25,067 nt of DNA from Terana coerulea. Its lineage: Eukaryota; Basidiomycota; Agaricomycetes; Polyporales; Phanerochaetaceae. Every line of letters begins with the position of its first letter. Position 1 is the stretch's first letter. The DNA lies in contig JAKOGH010000957.1 of NCBI GenBank assembly GCA_024811115.1, forward strand, positions 1 through 25,067, in the 5' to 3' direction. The notes under the pieces are model-generated. The model did no database searches. It saw only the letters and a program-made list of their open reading frames with translations, and had not been told where the DNA came from. Of this stretch, positions 10,802 to 20,231 are shown piece after piece. Made by a program: the position numbers and the translations under genes.

Positions 10802-10806
10802 CTGAC

Positions 10807-11979
10807 TGCAGCCACACTATGTGCTGGTGCTTGATGTTGCTGAGAAGAGGGATCCAGTATTCAGAGAGTAACACATTTTGCGGCAAGGAAAGATGGCGAA
10901 GAGGCTGGAGTGGTTGCGAAAGTGATTGCACCGTGTATTTGTGAGCATGCTTAAATATCCAAGCCATTGCCGCGGCAAGAAGGGCTAGATGGCTGTAGTG
11001 CCAAGGTTTTGCGCCTGCATGGGAAAGCATTGGACATACACAGCACGATACCTGCCTCAAACGAGTTAGGAAGCCTTTTGTGCAGAATAGGAACTGAGAG
11101 ATTACTTCATCGTTTCCTGTGCTCAACTCTGCCATAGACCATTATACCATCATCCAAGACAGGTATAACACATCATTCCTATTTAGTACAGGGGACAGAC
11201 GAGAAATGCAGACTGCGCCACAACTTACCGGGCGTACCATCCATAAATCGCAGTGCAATGGCGTCTGTTCTATATTCTCTGCTGGTACTAACAGTATCGA
11301 AACAGATTAGCTTGTTCTGGATCTGCCATAAAGAGCGTCCTGCAGAGCAGTCCGCCCGGGAGCTTCAGTGGTTTCTGAGAGGCTTAAAAACACAAACGAC
11401 CTAGAAGCATTGCTGAGCCAAATGCGAAAGGCCTTTAGCAAACCGGGTGGTGCTTACCACAGGCTTCAAAACAATACATCATAGCAATATTGTGGCTCTG
11501 GAACCAGCGCCCAGTTATTAGACTGTCGTGCAGCTGTCGCTGGAGAGACAGCGGAGTAAGTAGCACAGGGAACAGAGTTTGAGTTGACGCCAATGCCACA
11601 AAGTTGCTGGCGACAGCTTGATGGCTCCAATCAAGTTGGCGGGCCCAGCCCAGGCCGTGGGTCGAGCACTGGTTTGATGAAGATACACTACATATGTTCG
11701 AGTTGGCCCACATCTTCAACATTTCTTCTCTGATACTTCCATTAAGAACACAGTGAGGGAGTCCAAGCTTTCAACAGTGAACCTAGGCTCAATGGGTGAC
11801 TCGGATTCCGTGTAGTGGAATGTTTGATTTGTAGGCCCACTGGTCGTTACAGTCTTTGTTTTATCATCCTTTGACCAATTGCAGTGAACTCGACTGGGCA
11901 CAATATCGAGATTATTCCAACACATCATAAGATTCTTGACACTATCCATATAAGAAACATTAGTCAACCATACTCCCAC
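10807..11979 (-). other. Decayed protein-like tract, family unknown
   Basis: Minus-strand ORFs at 11979-11716, 11722-11435 and 11135-10731 follow one another in different frames with protein-like composition. Examples are SVKNLMMCWNNLDIVPSRV, GWARQLDWSHQAVASNF and HLSLPQNVLLSEYWIPLL. Adjacent ORFs abut with frame changes, suggesting one decayed gene, plausibly from a transposon given the surroundings. I recognise no catalytic motif. The downstream ORF runs into the solo LTR. Confidence 0.25.
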
Positions 11980-13364
11980 TTCTCTTAGGAACTATCCCTT
12001 TTCTCTCAAGCCCAAGAAAGACATGATACCAAGGACAAAGTTGCACCGGGTACTGACTAAATGGTCAGAAAAACACAGGACATCAGTGCCACAATGCAGA
12101 TGCATGTCAAAAGGACTACTCACGGCGGTGTTTTTAGCACCAAGTTAGTACTAAGAGCGACATCGAAGGGATTCTTCATGGAGGTCTTCGAATGGTATAA
12201 GTGAGTGGTGCATGCAGTGCAACTCTGCTCGAACGTCTTCGTACTGCCGCCTCATTTTTGTGAAGTCCGTGGCCTGCGTGATGAGGCACGGTCATTGGTA
12301 TACGTTGTGGAAAGCCAATGACAGGAGGAAACGCGAACTGGCAGGGTACCCACCAAGCATGCATCGATATTCAGGTACATGCATTCAGGCTGAAAGTTAT
12401 AGGTAATGGTCTTGGCTGGGAATAGTCCGAGATTGGGCGGCATACATTGTTTCTAGAATTATGGTGGTAGACGCATCATTGACTTGGATCGACTGAACAA
12501 TGGTGAATTGTGGTCAGACTCACCATGCAAGCAGGAGGAAAGTATATTGACGCACCCAAATCACCGCCTTCTGTACGCATAGCAAGAGTATCCCTGAAGT
12601 TATGACTTGTGAAGGCACTTAGTGGTCAATTGTCATGCCGTTGTACTTAGCATGTCTGTTTGAGGGAGAGGAGAGCGCATGCTAGTGTTCGAAGCATGTC
12701 TTCCTGTACTGAGAGCGTCCTACTTTGGTGTAAGATGAGAAGGAAGAGGAAAGAGGATGCCATCAGCATGTCTTGTCGTGGTGGGGAGGTACCTAGAACC
12801 TTGCCCATCTTGCAGAGCCTCTCGGAAAGCAGAAGAACCCAAATACCCATTAGGAGCAGTTTGTGCTCGACAGCGCCCGGCGACACAGCATAACAGATTC
12901 ATCTGTGCTTGTGCATGGTGCAATACAAGGACATCTCACCCACAGCGCAAGCATTGGGCTGAGAAATTTGGCGTATCCCGTTGCATCGCCCGGACGACAA
13001 GAGCATCTTCGTGCACCTGACTCAGATGTAATGCACGGCGTAATACTCCAGAAATTTATGCAACAACGCAGTTTTGGGTGCGAATAGGATCCTTGTGACA
13101 ACTTGGAGAAAGAGTTGCTCAGCAAGCGGGAGTAGCCTTGTCGGCGGTGCTAGCTGACGACCACCGTGAAGGGCCCTCAATGGCTAGTGCAGATAAGGTG
13201 TGGGTTCTCCAGAATGGAGCAAATACTTTCGGATAGAGCAAACACACTGTGTATATACACAGCATCGACGTATATGATACCCTATAGTGAACACTCCCAC
13301 CGCTGCACAACACCTACTCATATATAGTAGTACACGGTCTTTCCAAATATTTCCGCATGCAAAA
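11980..13364. other. No gene recognised
   Basis: Only short ORFs on both strands, without motifs or splicing. No repeat structure was noticed other than the solo LTR that begins at 13365. Confidence 0.4.
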
Positions 13365-13658
13365 TGTAGAAGTGCAGCACATACAGTGGCGTACACTCTT
13401 ACCGAGGCCTAGAGGAAGCTAGGATGATTACTCACCTGTAGGCTGGTTGGTTGACATGTAAGTGGGTTTGAGAGTTGTAAAAGTCTTATTAGAGTATGGC
13501 GCAGAGAGCTGCCTTATATACAATACAGGATGGCTGTACTACAAATAGACACAAATAGGTACCAGGACAATAGACAATAGGGATCGTCATGGTGAAACCT
13601 GGTAGAACAATAGAGAAGATGTGAGCAGAGGCGCTTACAGCGTCTATCTGACTCAACA
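13365..13658 (-). mobile_element. Solo LTR, copy 2
   Basis: Second member of the family at 10509-10801, in the same orientation, again TG...CA, with TATATAAGGCA on the minus strand. The flanks are CAAAA (13360-13364) and TAAAA (13659-13663), a 5-bp duplication with one mismatch. That marks an independent integration. Confidence 0.65.
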
Positions 13659-14292
13659 TAAAAGTGTTTCTCAAGTCTTCACATCTCTGCCCATCTGTTA
13701 ACTAGATGGAACAGGGGCGTGCTCAGTCTTTAGTGATGGAATGAAAATGAAGCACAGCGCACTTGTAACGTCCTCCGCCACTTTTGCCCTACTACCTCTC
13801 ACTCCGTATGCCACTCCTCTAATGTCTAAAGCTCAATGTCTGATTTAATACATGGCATGTGGCTGTTGAGGACACTGTATGGTCATGGAGGATGTGTGTT
13901 GGGACTCGGAGTGGGAGCTTTGGATGTGAGTCTTCCCGCGCTCACGTCGTCGGTCGCTTGAGAGTTGCATTGAGAAGATATAAGGAGATATGCTGAGGTG
14001 CCACCTGGCAGAGCCATTCAGCCTGGCATGGTGGTGGTTGAGACATGGCTCAAACAAGGCACAGAGACAAGTTCGAAGGTGAGAGCAAGAAGCATCTTCA
14101 AACTGAGCGCTCGCAAGTCGCATAGCATTGTTCTACACTGTTGACTTGATAATATTGTTGTACTAACTCCAATTAAATTCCCTCGAGTGGTGCAATACAT
14201 TCATTTGTATTATTCAGTACAGTAATAGTGTCCATTTCATCCGTTGCATTGCAGACATCTTTGGTGTCCTTCGCGAATGCACTCTTTTATGC
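13659..14292. repeat. Downstream flank homologous to the 3' side of the 21-kb hydrophobin
   Basis: No gene was recognised. On the minus strand, about 14292-14050 resembles the plus strand from about 21673 to 21880. Shared stretches include AAAGGACAC-type, CTATGCGAC and GCGCTCAGTTTGAAG words in the same order. The hydrophobin duplication therefore included 3' flanking DNA. Confidence 0.5.
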
Positions 14293-14648
14293 TCAAAGAG
14301 TGACCGGCACACAGCCGATACCAACGCTGTTCTGCACAAAGCACCATATCAGCCACAAGGTGACGACAAAGCAATGATGGAAAGACATACGACGACACCG
14401 TTGGAGCAAGAGACGGTTGAGCCGCTGCAGGCCAAGCTAGAGCCGACACCGACAACACTGATGGGGCGAGCATGTCAGACCAATGAGGCCGCTGATGTCG
14501 CTCACGTTGATGCCGAGGGAGACCAAAGAGGGCAGAGCCGGAGGCTGAGTTGGCCTACAGCAAATCGCTCAGCGAGCGCACTTGAGTCAGATGAGATAGG
14601 GCACTCACAGCCTCAGTGCTGTCGCAGCAAGCAGTAGTCGGGGTGCTT
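14293..14648 (-). pseudogene. 5'-truncated hydrophobin pseudogene
   Basis: Minus-strand exons at 14648-14609 ([13 protein letters not shown]), 14554-14391 and 14331-14293, with 54- and 59-nt introns at the same positions as in the paralogues. It most resembles the third module of the gene at 20232-21672, including the VPVTL ending and 3' flank. The signal peptide and everything before STPTTACC are missing; homology stops at 14648, where an inverted-repeat element begins. The middle exon is 164 nt instead of 162 because of two separate extra Cs (around 14461-14469 and 14513-14524), so it cannot encode a module. Cysteine 1 is absent and the cysteine 6 position is Ser, as in the family. Confidence 0.75.
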
Positions 14649-14649
14649 G

Positions 14650-16619
14650 CATCAGGAAAACCTCCTCACCTAATTAGCCTTAAAATAGGACTAATTGGCC
14701 CTATTTAACAGAAATAGTGAAATAGGTAATTTAGGGCCCAGTAGTAAGGTTGCCATTGAGTCTGCAGTTATTTGGCCCTATTTTGACGTGAAATAACACC
14801 TATTATTCGTTATTTAGGAGTCTTTGTGCCGCTGTGTTCTGTAGTTCAGTCCTTCCGATGCAAGTGATTTTAAAACAATATGATTCTCTACAATACAAGA
14901 GACACTGACTATATTACAGTAGTTAATACATGCCAGTGAAAAGGAGCGCACCTGTGCCTTGCAACCGCATCCGGCTTCAAGCTCCACATGATAAACATGC
15001 GCGCAAGCGCAGCCTTAAGCACAGACATCACAGTTTGATACACTGCAAAGTCCTCCTCCTCCTTCGCCTGCTCACCTCGTCCTTTGCGCCGATGACGCCC
15101 CAGGACTCCCGGAAGCCCCACCATGCAAGCTGCCATGGCGGCAATGCGGTATGTGTACGGGACATTCACGCGCATGCACTTGTGGCCAGCGGCCTTGAGT
15201 TTGGCCTAGAACGTGTCAAGCGGGCCCGCTGACGATGCCGTCTTCACAGTTGCGGTCCTTCGTCAGCATCTATCCATCACTCAGGCAAAGCCAACACCCA
15301 CCTATTGTAGCACACGATGGAGAGCGTGGCATACAATGCATTCCACACAAGGTGCTGCTCAGTGCTCGAGCTCGGCGGGTGACATCCATATAGCAAGCAT
15401 GCCCGCTGCATGCAGCGCTGCACTTGTCAGCCATAAGGTCTGCGCGGCCCACAACGAGGTGCAGCGCGTTGTGAAGGCTGAGGATGTCAGCCTTCACCAC
15501 TGTGGCGACTTGCCCAAGCTATCACACCATCAGCTACATGAGAGACTTTCAGCAGATAAAAGAGGAAGCACCTGTGCCCCGCGAACTGCATCCAGCTTCA
15601 AGCCCCACCCGATCAACATACACACAAGCGCAACCCGGTTTCGTCTTGGTTTTGGCTGTATATGACACTGGGTTCCTTTGTCTGCCTGGTGGGCTTCTCT
15701 GACTCGGCTTTGTTGGTGCTTCTACTCTGTCACTTTGGTCTCGTCGTCCTAGGTCTACCATAGCATGCTCTTTATCTGTCTTTGGCGGGTAGGTTTACCT
15801 GTGCACACGGATGTCTTGCTTTGGACGTGCGCAAACAGCACATTTTTCAATGTGTGCACCACTTTGTTGACAGTTGAGCCAGCGGCGGTGAGCTGGAAGC
15901 GCATCGCCTAGCGCTGCACGGTCGCTGGTGTACACCGCGTGGGGCGAGGGCATGTGGAGACAGCGGCAGGTTTGAGAGTGTGCGATGTACATGGCGCGCT
16001 GCGCTTCGAGTGCTCCCTTGCTGTCTGCCGCGAACCCGACGACTATGCCGCAGTTGTAGACTGTGTCACTCACCTGTGTCGATACTTATGCTGTCTCACT
16101 GTGCTTGATGCAGTGAGACCCTACGGCATGTAAACGAAGTCGCACATTGCGAACAGATAAGAAGAGTGCACCTTCGGGCTGTGTGTACTCGAACACACAG
16201 TGGTGGTAGTAGAGAGAGAAGACATCTGCAAAGTCTTGCGACTCTGCGCTGTGCAATGGGGTTGATGAGGTAATCCGGCATTTGCCGAAGCGCCAACAAG
16301 CGTTGGTATGTATGAGGCGTCTATGGCGACTCGCGAGCAAAATCCTGGCAAAGGGCATCCGCGAACGTTCAGTAAGCAATTTATTCCACCTTCCATGTAA
16401 GTCTGTTCTTACATTATCATGAGTTTCTTACAGCTTCATAGATAGTGTTAAGAATTCGTTACGCTGTAATAGCTGCAGAATAGGAGAAATAGCTACGAGT
16501 AAATGAGGTGAGAATTAGTCGAAATTTATTGATCTAATAGCTGGAATAGGTCGTATTAGGAAGTATAGGTAAAATAGACCTATTTTAGACCTATTTAGCT
16601 TGGGAGGTTTTTCCTGATG
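14650..16619. mobile_element. ~2-kb inverted-repeat element with AAATAGG/CCTATTT ends
   Basis: The left end CATCAGGAAAACCTCC and the reverse complement of the right end CATCAGGAAAAACCTCCC form terminal inverted repeats. The next 100-170 bp at each end are rich in AAATAGG/CCTATTT words. The interior, about 14900-16400, is GC-richer and holds mostly minus-strand protein-like ORFs (for example DFADVFSLYYHHCVFEY) with no motif I recognise. An internal ~73-bp direct repeat lies at 14941-15013 and 15560-15632. It is probably a degenerate DNA transposon abutting the truncated hydrophobin. I could not fix a target duplication; the sequence just outside the ends is inverted (GTGCTT/AAGCAC) rather than direct. 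Confidence 0.5.
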
Positions 16620-16658
16620 AAAGCACTTACAACACTTGCAGCCCTCTCTAGCAATATG

Positions 16659-16779
16659 CCTAGTGCTTGAATAAAGACCCCTGCCAGACAAGGGTTAACT
16701 TTTCACAACCCTTACCCTTACCCTTCGTACCCTTACCCTTAACCCTCCGAGGGTTTGCAAACCCCTGCCTATCACTAGG
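16659..16779. mobile_element. ~120-bp CCCTTA-word element
   Basis: It is bounded by inverted CCTAGTG (16659-16665) and CACTAGG (16773-16779). It contains five CCCTTA/CCCTTC units and a perfect 14-bp palindrome, GGGTTTGCAAACCC (16751-16764). It sits exactly between the inverted-repeat element and the start of the duplicated arm. The unit is not the canonical TTAGGG telomere repeat. Confidence 0.4.
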
Positions 16780-16783
16780 TGTA

Positions 16784-17750
16784 CTACCTGATGGAAGCAT
16801 CTCAAAATAGAAAGTATCGCCACCAAGCAAAACGTCACAGTGCCCGAGCTGCACGGCAGCTGATAGGCGACAAGGCACGTTTAACCTGAGACCCAACATG
16901 ATTTGGTAAATCTTCCTTTGCGTCATCGCAATCGACGTCAACACTTCTCGAGCTTCGATTTGAAATGTACGTGGTGGAAATGCCGGGATTGTCCGAACCC
17001 GTCGTGCCCATGAACAAGCTCGGTGTCAGTCAAGCTTCTGAACAACAGTCTTCGAGATACTCACTACTCTGCATTTGATCCCTTCATCCTGCGACTGAGG
17101 TGTAACAGCCTACACCACAGGTTAAACCATAAAAGCGTGGCAAGAAGGCGATGCATGTCACTGAATGATATCACCGATCAGCCTCGTGCTCTGCGCAAAT
17201 GAATGTGAGGGCAATGAATGACTTGGCCGAGACGGCAGGTTTTGGAGAGGATATCGCCGACATTCAGATACATTTGAATCACGGCGGCGGCTCTATTGGA
17301 GCATGAATGAATTCGAGGGAATACGCGCTCACCACATCAGCGATGTCTCTTCACACATTCAGGTCAGGAAGACGACCAGTTGTGGAGCGGCAACACGGTA
17401 GAGGTGTTTACGACGACAGTTCTGGCTATCTTGCGTTGCACTCCGTAATACAAGGGTGGAGACGGCTACTGCCGCGAGTCCGTGCTGCGGCGGCGCGGAG
17501 AATGGGCTGCGTGAGAACAGGCTGGTAAGCACACGCAACACGTCACTGAGACGCGGAGAACGGAGGACATTACCTTCGTGCCAAACCAGGTATTCTTTGA
17601 GACATGCAAGACAAACAATCTGTGCCTCTTCTTGCGACTAAAGTCTAGAATTGAAAAAGGTGTGGAAGACGATCGAGCGCCGAACGACTCTGAAACGTAC
17701 TTTCGGCAGTCCCCGACGCCACGACGGCTTTGCTGTGAGAGGGAATGTTT
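16784..17750 (+). repeat. Inverted duplication, arm 1
   Basis: The reverse complement of about 19936-18925 matches this stretch in order over its length. Examples are CTGATGGAA, GCCACCAAGCAAAACGTCACAG, GCGTCATCG, AAAAGCGTGGC, GAATGATATCACC, TTGGCCGA and AATGGGCTGCGTGAGAAC. Identity is roughly 70-80% by eye with small indels. Arm 2 is the upstream region of the three-module hydrophobin gene. Arm 1 points the same way relative to the truncated hydrophobin at 14.3-14.6 kb, from which it is now separated by two inserted elements. Confidence 0.65.
17201..17640 (+). pseudogene. Duplicated unknown coding segment, arm 1 copy
   Basis: Copy of the minus-strand segment at 19074-19506. The reading MNVRAMNDLAETAG starts the shared block. 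Later VETATAASPCCGGAENGLREN matches VETATAASKCCGYAENGLREN of the other arm in the same frame, followed by a conserved GTAAGCACACGCAAC donor region. One-base differences break the frame between the two blocks. The family is not recognised. Conservation of protein sequence around a conserved splice donor suggests a once real gene lying divergent to the hydrophobin. Confidence 0.3.
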
Positions 17751-18925
17751 TCTCGCGCCTGCATAGTGGTGGATCGGAGCAAGATGCCATCGGCGCTTCG
17801 CGTCTCTCTTCCCGCCTTCACCTGCTCGCGCCCCCGCACCACCATGCAAAGCCATCGCACCACGCCGACACGCGTCCCGACCCCAACCACGTTTCTCGTC
17901 TCCATTACGTTCTCGAGAACGGTGACGTAGACGCGTCACGACCGGACGACCTCCCTGCGCCGACGCCTTCCCCGCCCCAACCGCGTTCCCAGGCACGGTC
18001 CAGGGTGCACAAATGTCGGGCTAGGCGGTCGTTCGAGGGGACCGACGCGCTGGATATCCGTGGAGAAGTGTAAAGCGTGTAGGCTGCTGCGGGACGAGGG
18101 CCGTAGGTCGTGATGCAGGTACGCTCTCTTCATTCACCTCGCGTCACTAGAGGCCTGGCTATAGCCCCGTCCCTGCTACCCAGCCGCCGAGAAACCGAAG
18201 GCCGTACGCTCTGACTAGGCCTCAAATGCCTTGTATCGGCGACCGCAGACTCCACGAAGGCTCTGCGGCTGGAAGTACGAGCCGGCGATTCCCGCGTGCG
18301 TGGTGTACAAAGGTGCGAGCGGACGAGCCGGATCCTCTATGAGTACCGGAACCAAATTGGATTGTATGCTGATAGCATGCAAACCTGCTAGGAGTGTACC
18401 CGCGAGCCAACCCGTGTCTTCTTCCTGGATCACGTTGAAGCGTCGTGCCGCAGCTTGCAAGGCTCCCTGCGCGTTTTTGACACCACCTCCAATATTCCCG
18501 AACCGTCTCAGGCGGGCGAGTAATGGGCTCAAAAGAGCTCAGCCGTCTGAGGAGCTCGTGCTTGCGATGATGTGCGACGTGAAATTAAGCAGAGGTGCGC
18601 CGTCCTCCAATCATCTACCACGCTCGGTGCACCGCCTGATACGTCCCATCAGCATGAACTCCATTCTCTACTACGCCATCTCGGCCACTACTGAAGTCTC
18701 TCCTGGTCACCTCCTCTACCTTGTTTTACCCGTATATATGCCCAGTCCAACCAAACCTGTCTCTCTGCGCGTCCGGCCGGGACATCTGCACGCGTCATCT
18801 TCAGAGCTCAGAGTTTCCTGGATAAATCGGTCGCTGGCTACACTGTGCTCAAGGCTGACCGACCGTGCCTTCAAAGCGACATGCATTGGTTGTAACGGCC
18901 CCTGGTGCTGTCTGTGGGGTAGGCG
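17750..18925. other. Spacer between the inverted arms
   Basis: GC-rich, with ORFs on both strands and no recognised protein. Part of it (about 17780-17850, CGGCGCTTCGCGTCT and neighbours) resembles the 3' flank of the hydrophobin gene at about 21905-21950. Pieces of the hydrophobin block have therefore been shuffled here too. Confidence 0.4.
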
Positions 18926-19936
18926 GGAGAAACGCTTGGCTCTCGCGGTAGGGCCTTCGTGGCGTCGGTGGTTGCCGAGACTACGCTTTGCAGCCTGGTG
19001 TTGGCGCTCCGTCGTCCCTTTCGGAACTTCTTCAGCTCTACCAACTCGGCCAGCCTTCGCTTTCTTCGACGTATCAGTCTCGGGCAGAGGTATACATTTC
19101 TTGATCGTCTGTCTGAACAAAGACAGTCTGGCGTGAAGGTAATGTGCCCCGCTCTTTAGTCATGTGTTGCGTGTGCTTACCTGGTTCTCACGCAGCCCAT
19201 TCTCGGCGTAGCCGCAGCACTTACTCGCGGCAGTCGCCGTCTCCACCCTCATGTTCTGGAGTGTGATAGAAGGTAGCTAGAGCTCTCTTGCTCAACACCT
19301 CTCCCGTGTTACCACTCCACAACCAGGTCGTTTGCATGGCCTAGACGTGTGAAGAGACGCCGCAGATGGGGTGAGTGCGTAATGATCTCGAGATCCTTCG
19401 TGCTCCAGCGGAGCCGCCGCCGGTGCTCAAATACACATGAACGTCGGAGATATTCCCTCCAAATCCCTGCCGTTTCGGCCAAGTTGTTCATCGCCCTCAC
19501 ATTCATTTGCGCAGGGCACGAGGCTGATGGGTGATATCATTCAATGACATATACCACCTTCTCGCCACGCTTTTGTGGTTTTCCTGTGCTATGGCCTGCT
19601 GCATCTTGGTCGCAGAACTGAGGGTTCGAACGCAGAGTGGTGAGTGCGTGCGGCAAAGACTGTAGTTTGGACGCTTAACTGACAGTGGACTTTTCCAGGG
19701 CCCGAAGCGTCCTCATAGCATTGAGTCGGACAATGCCGGCGACCCACGGCGTACGATTCGAATCGAAGCTCGACCAGCGCTGCCTACAACTCCGATGACG
19801 CAAGGAAGAATTGCCAAAACATGGTGGTTTTCAACTTGAACGTGCCTCGCCGCCTGGTAGCTGCGGTGCAGCTTGGGCTGTGACGTTTTGCTTGGTGGCG
19901 ACACTTTCCATTTTGGTAAGTTTCCATCAGGTACGC
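18925..19936 (-). repeat. Inverted duplication, arm 2
   Basis: Partner of 16784-17750. It lies directly upstream of the three-module hydrophobin gene. A third, more diverged copy in the same orientation precedes the hydrophobin at 24085. Confidence 0.65.
19074..19506 (-). CDS. Uncharacterised ORFs divergent to the hydrophobin
   Basis: Two conserved blocks. The first, 19506-19309, encodes a 65-residue basic, Arg-rich frame (EYLRRSCVFEHRRRLRWS). The second, 19252-19181 plus 19127-19074, is a small spliced frame joined by a well-formed 53-nt intron (GTAAGC donor, TGACTAA branch, CGCCAG acceptor). The second block reads VETATAASKCCGYAENGLRE and is conserved in the inverted copy at 17.4 kb. I cannot join the two blocks into one protein or name a family. 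Because the segment is copied along with the hydrophobin, it may be a neighbour gene sharing a divergent promoter, or merely a hitch-hiking remnant. Confidence 0.28.
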
Positions 19937-20143
19937 CGGAAACTGTTCTCGCAATTTACACAGAACTGATCTGACGTTTTGCTCCTACTATGTGCAGACA
20001 CTCCACTTCGCTATTGAATGCCAACTCCTTCGTCCTCGTTCTGCGGAGCTTGACGACCGCGCCCTCACCTCCCGGCTAAGAGCATACTACGTCGTCTGGT
20101 GTAGAACTACGCCTTTCTCAGCTCGTCGCTGTTTCCGAGCACA

Positions 20144-20148
20144 TATAA
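20144..20148 (+). promoter_or_regulatory. TATA box of three-module hydrophobin
   Basis: TATAA within ACATATAAGC, 88 nt before the ATG at 20232. The 24.1-kb paralogue has TATATAA at a matching distance, and both have CACTCAC-containing leaders shortly before the ATG. Confidence 0.6.
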
Positions 20149-20231
20149 GCACGCATCCTCGACCGAGAATCATTCACCAGCAAACAGCACTCACACCCAG
20201 CGTTCCCTCCAACCCTCTCAAAGCAGACAAG

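Noticed and set aside
10509..13658. A complete LTR retrotransposon between the two 293-bp repeats
   Set aside because: Each repeat has its own flanking 5-bp duplication, and there is no primer-binding site, polypurine tract or reverse transcriptase-like ORF inside.
16690..16764. Interstitial telomere tract
   Set aside because: The unit is CCCTTA/CCCTTC, not CCCTAA, and there are only about five units bounded by inverted repeats.
17745..18073. Plus-strand ORFs of 60-140 codons in the spacer between the arms
   Set aside because: The composition is low-complexity Pro/Arg/Thr from GC-rich DNA, ORFs overlap on both strands, and part of the stretch is a copied 3' flank.
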